From NCBI GenBank assembly GCA_037013685.1, contig CM072904.1:248001-312000 (forward strand): a stretch of DNA of 64,000 bases. Reading direction: 5' to 3'. The stretch is from Acridotheres tristis. Taxonomy: Eukaryota > Chordata > Aves > Passeriformes > Sturnidae. This document shows positions 60,964 through 64,000 of this stretch, one piece after another; positions within the stretch are counted from its first letter, which is position 1, and each line of letters opens with the position of its first letter. Under the pieces are notes generated by a model, which had not been told where the DNA came from, ran no database searches, and saw only the letters and a list, made by a program, of their open reading frames with translations. The translations under genes and the position numbers were made by a program.

Positions 60964-63680
60964 TTAGAGGCCTGTGAGATCAACGATGGCTTTAATAAAG
61001 ATGGCATCATCACGCACATAGGAGTTCTTGGCTTCCATGACGGACACGGGGCAGAAGAGGGGGCAGCCACTGGCGATGTTCATCTCTGTGACAGGGCGCT
61101 GGAAGGACGAGGACGTCACATCAGGGCGGAAGGCGTCGATGATGTGCTCCCGGTTATTCTGGTCCAGAAGCATCAGGGTGACCTGTGGGGAAAGGTGAAA
61201 ACGGGAGTAGCTGAATAAAACACACATGGAAACCTGCCCCAGTGACCTGCTGTGCAGATACCAGCAGCCACAGCCACCCCGTGCACCTGCAAATCGGAGA
61301 AATGCCTCTGAACGGGACCACCAGAGAACATCACCTCAGTAACAACCCGTAGAAATCTTCCCCATTCCTACATCCTGCGTGTCACTGGAAACTTCCCTGT
61401 GGCAGCACAGGGCTGTTGGACTGACTGAAAACCTACACCTTGTTCTCAGTACCGACACTGCACACAGGTTAATTCCCAGAGCCAGGGCTGTTTTCCTCTC
61501 TGCATTGGCCTGTGCCCACTCAGTCTCCATTTCTGCAAACCTGCAGTGCCCAGGAGCTGGGATCTGAGCTCCTGACATGGAGTGAGCACCCACTGTCACC
61601 GAACTCTGAGGCCACCACAACCTTCCTTTGCCCTCAACCCCTGCAGCGGCTCTGTGGGGTTCCAAACATCCCATGTCACCCCTGGTCCCACAGCACAGCC
61701 GGTGCTCTCAGCACACCTGTGGAACCTCCAGGGCAGCCAACACAGAGCCCTTGCTCTGCCTTGCCAAGTGGGCCAGAATGACAGTGCCGAGAAGCTCGAG
61801 CAGGTGCCAAACCAGAGAGGCCGTGGCTGGACACAGTGGGCTCTGCTCCAGACCCACCTTCTGGTTGAAGGGCCACCGCAGCAGCGCATCGTTGGGTCCC
61901 TTCATCACCACAAAAAACAAGGACAGGTGGGTCCCACGGCCGGTGCCGTCCCCGTTCAGGTACACACGCAGACACATCTTGTAGCCATACTTGCTGGTGT
62001 AGAAAGCTGTCAGAGAAGTGTGGAACAGGCACAGTGAGGGTCCAGTGTAGCACAGCCTGGCACCAGCAGATCTCTCTGAACTCTGAGGGCTTTTAAGCTT
62101 GGCATCTGGGAGGAGCCAGGTCTGGGCTGCACCAGAGGTGGTCTGGAAAGCCCAAGGCCAGGCAGTGCAGCCCCTGGCCTGAGCAGATGCTGTGCACAGA
62201 GCAGTTGCTGCTAGTCCATTGGCTGTTCCCTCACTGCCAGGAGAGATCTGCCCCAGATTTGGGCCTATCCTCCTGCACCCCAGGGCTGAAGGAGCTGTGG
62301 TTCATGGCAGTAACACTGGTGAGCAGGAACAACCCCCCCAGTAAAACACTTGACTGGAGGCAGAGCACCTTCAGCATCCCTACTGTGAGCTGGTGCCTCT
62401 GGTTGGGGCAAGTGAACTTAAGTTCTCGTTTGGACCCCAAAAGCATGGCTTGGGCATGGCCAGCATGGGATCTCAGGCACTTTCCTTCCCCAGCAGTCCT
62501 GGGAATGCCTGTGGTAGATTCGCAGCTTGAAAAGGGACCTGACACAAGTCACCCTCCCACAGTGGCACAGAGCAGTGCATCTGGGACTGGTGAGGCTCAG
62601 CAGGCACAGGCAGAGATCAGAGGTCACAGCCAATATTTTGCTGCAGGACTTGATGCTTTTCCCAACAGGCAGACTATGAATAGCAGAGACACTGTGCTCT
62701 TCCACAGGGTGAGGAGCAACAGATCAGGTCCCTGATCACTGTGTCCCTCTTGGTAATCCCCAGCTCACTTCTTCTGCTCCTTCCTCTCCACCTGCTTCAC
62801 CCAAAGGCTCTCAGGACAGATGACCTCTTTGCTAGCCCAGGGACAACATCCTCACTGCCCCTCTGGGCCTTCTCAGCACTCCTATTACCCTTCGAATGTA
62901 AAACTCATCGAGGAACAGAAGGACGGCTCCAGGGTGGTGAGAGTAGCCAGGGAGAGGGACCAGGCAGCTGAGCATCCTGTTCTCCCTGGCCCAGGCAAGG
63001 AGCAGAGCAAGAAACCAGTAAGGCCCTTCCCCTTCTGCCCCCAGACTGATGGGCTTCACCCTGGCTTGTCCCGGGTCAGGCCCTGAATGAACCTTCCTTG
63101 CACAATTTGCTGTTTTGAACTCAAGATTTTGCGCCCTTTGCCAAACCCTGTGGCAATCATTTTGTCCTCACTGTAAGCAGGAACGCCACTTCCTTTTCTT
63201 TAACACAGATATCAGCTGGTATTTCCTTGCCTTTACATTTAATGCAAACCAAACAATTACAGCCAGTTCACTTTCTCATCCCATCCACAGACTGCATCTC
63301 CTCTCAGCCTTCTCTTCCCTCTTAGAACAGCACTGCTCTGCCTGCTTCACTCTCCAAGTCAAAACACTCCCTTCCACATGGAATATTGTTGGTTTTGGCA
63401 TGATTTTCTCAGCCTGGCCTTGGCAGCATCTCCCAAGCAAAGGATCTGCCACAAGACCCACACCCAGAGAGAGATGCAAAAGATTTTGGGGATTTTGCAA
63501 ACCTGGAGAGAAGATGGCAGGAGAGCGGCCTGTTATCGCCTCCTGACGCTTCCGGGCAAACTCTGTTATCTTCCAGATGAAAACTCCATCGTAGGTGGAA
63601 GCCTCCATGTTGCGGATCTTCTCCTCCATCTCAGCCATGGCCAGGTCTTTGAGCCCAATGCTCCTTTCCAGCTGCCGGAC
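60964..63680 (-). CDS. TRAF2: TRAF2, TNF receptor-associated factor 2 (3' part: last three coding exons)
   Basis: TRAF2 is a cytoplasmic adaptor and RING E3 that links TNF receptor family members to NF-kB and JNK signalling. Visible coding exons are 63680-63503, 62006-61858 and 61182-60964. The first encodes the end of the coiled coil ([19 protein letters not shown]) and the start of the MATH/TRAF-C domain ([20 protein letters not shown]). The second encodes [20 protein letters not shown] and [20 protein letters not shown]. The third encodes [38 protein letters not shown] and the end AIVDLTGL with stop TAA at 60966-60964. Phases are 1, 0 and 0 at the joins, and the match to human TRAF2 is near-identical in my recollection. 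The upstream RING, zinc-finger and most coiled-coil exons lie right of the window; 63681-64000 is intron. Confidence 0.96.
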
Positions 63681-64000
63681 CTGCTCAGTGGGATACATAC
63701 TGCAGGTTAGAAACACGCGGGCTCTGGGGCCTGGGACAGCTGGCAAACCCTGGCAGACTCCAGCATCCCCTCGGGACTACTCCTCAGTGAGAGACTTTCT
63801 CCAGAATGCACAGGGAGTGTAGGAGGGAGAAATCGAGCAACATAAGGCAATTCACTGAAGTTTCGTTCTGCACCTGTCACTCTGGAGAAGATCCATTGAT
63901 ACAGCTCAGTGCTTGAGCTGGAAACTTTCCCATAGCCAATGTAAAACTCCTTCCAAGGAGCTGCTCCAGTGGCTGAGCAGCACAAGAAGTGAGGATGGGA

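Noticed and set aside
1..64000. Bacterial-type systems, CRISPR arrays, tRNA or rRNA genes
   Set aside because: Composition, introns and repeats are vertebrate; no cloverleaf, rRNA or regularly spaced direct-repeat array was seen.

Overview
This is vertebrate, almost certainly avian, nuclear DNA from a gene-dense, GC-rich region of microchromosome type. Genes are split by short GT-AG introns. The interspersed repeats are mostly CR1 retroposon ends of bird type, plus one avian-type LTR-like element of about 1 kb. The gene content matches the region orthologous to human 9q34.3 (chicken chromosome 17). There are no bacterial-type operons, CRISPR arrays or insertion sequences. The species cannot be fixed from sequence alone.

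Layout, left to right. (1) 1-14.5 kb: the 5' end of NPDC1 on the minus strand. A signal-peptide exon in a CpG island at 14.4 kb and a cysteine-rich exon at 1.3-1.5 kb flank a 12.9-kb intron; the remaining exons lie left of the window. (2) 14.5-26.6 kb: an AT-richer, apparently gene-free stretch holding CR1 copies, the LTR-like element, a short diverged repeat pair that brackets it, and small hairpins. (3) 26.6-43.5 kb: four lipocalin genes in tandem on the minus strand: an Ex-FABP-like siderocalin, LCN15, PTGDS and C8G. (4) 43.4-57.1 kb: FBXW5 on the plus strand, head-to-head with C8G across a CpG-island promoter. (5) 58.1-64 kb: the 3' end of TRAF2 on the minus strand (last three coding exons, encoding the end of the coiled coil and the MATH/TRAF-C domain), tail-to-tail with FBXW5.

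The four lipocalins share one gene structure. Intron phases are 0, 2, 1, 1, 1, coding exon 2 is exactly 140 bp and coding exon 5 exactly 102 bp in all four, which is strong evidence of tandem duplication. Three have a recognisable TATA-like box and 3' ends marked by AATAAA or ATTAAA. Their products are secreted carriers or enzymes: Ex-FABP-like (siderophore and lipid binding), LCN15 (ligand unknown), PTGDS (prostaglandin D synthase with the catalytic cysteine retained) and C8G (gamma chain of complement C8). FBXW5 and TRAF2 are unrelated intracellular ubiquitin-pathway and signalling genes that are ancient neighbours of the cluster.

I did not find an undescribed biological system. The most noteworthy points are a near-perfect 294-bp (CCCTT)n tract 16 bp inside intron 1 of the Ex-FABP-like gene, stop codons placed exactly at the last splice junction in the lipocalins (ambiguous in LCN15), NPDC1 in the opposite orientation to TRAF2 from that expected from human, and the repeat-rich interval between NPDC1 and the lipocalins. 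Exon coordinates were read by hand from splice signals, reading-frame phase and remembered family sequences. No alignment was run.
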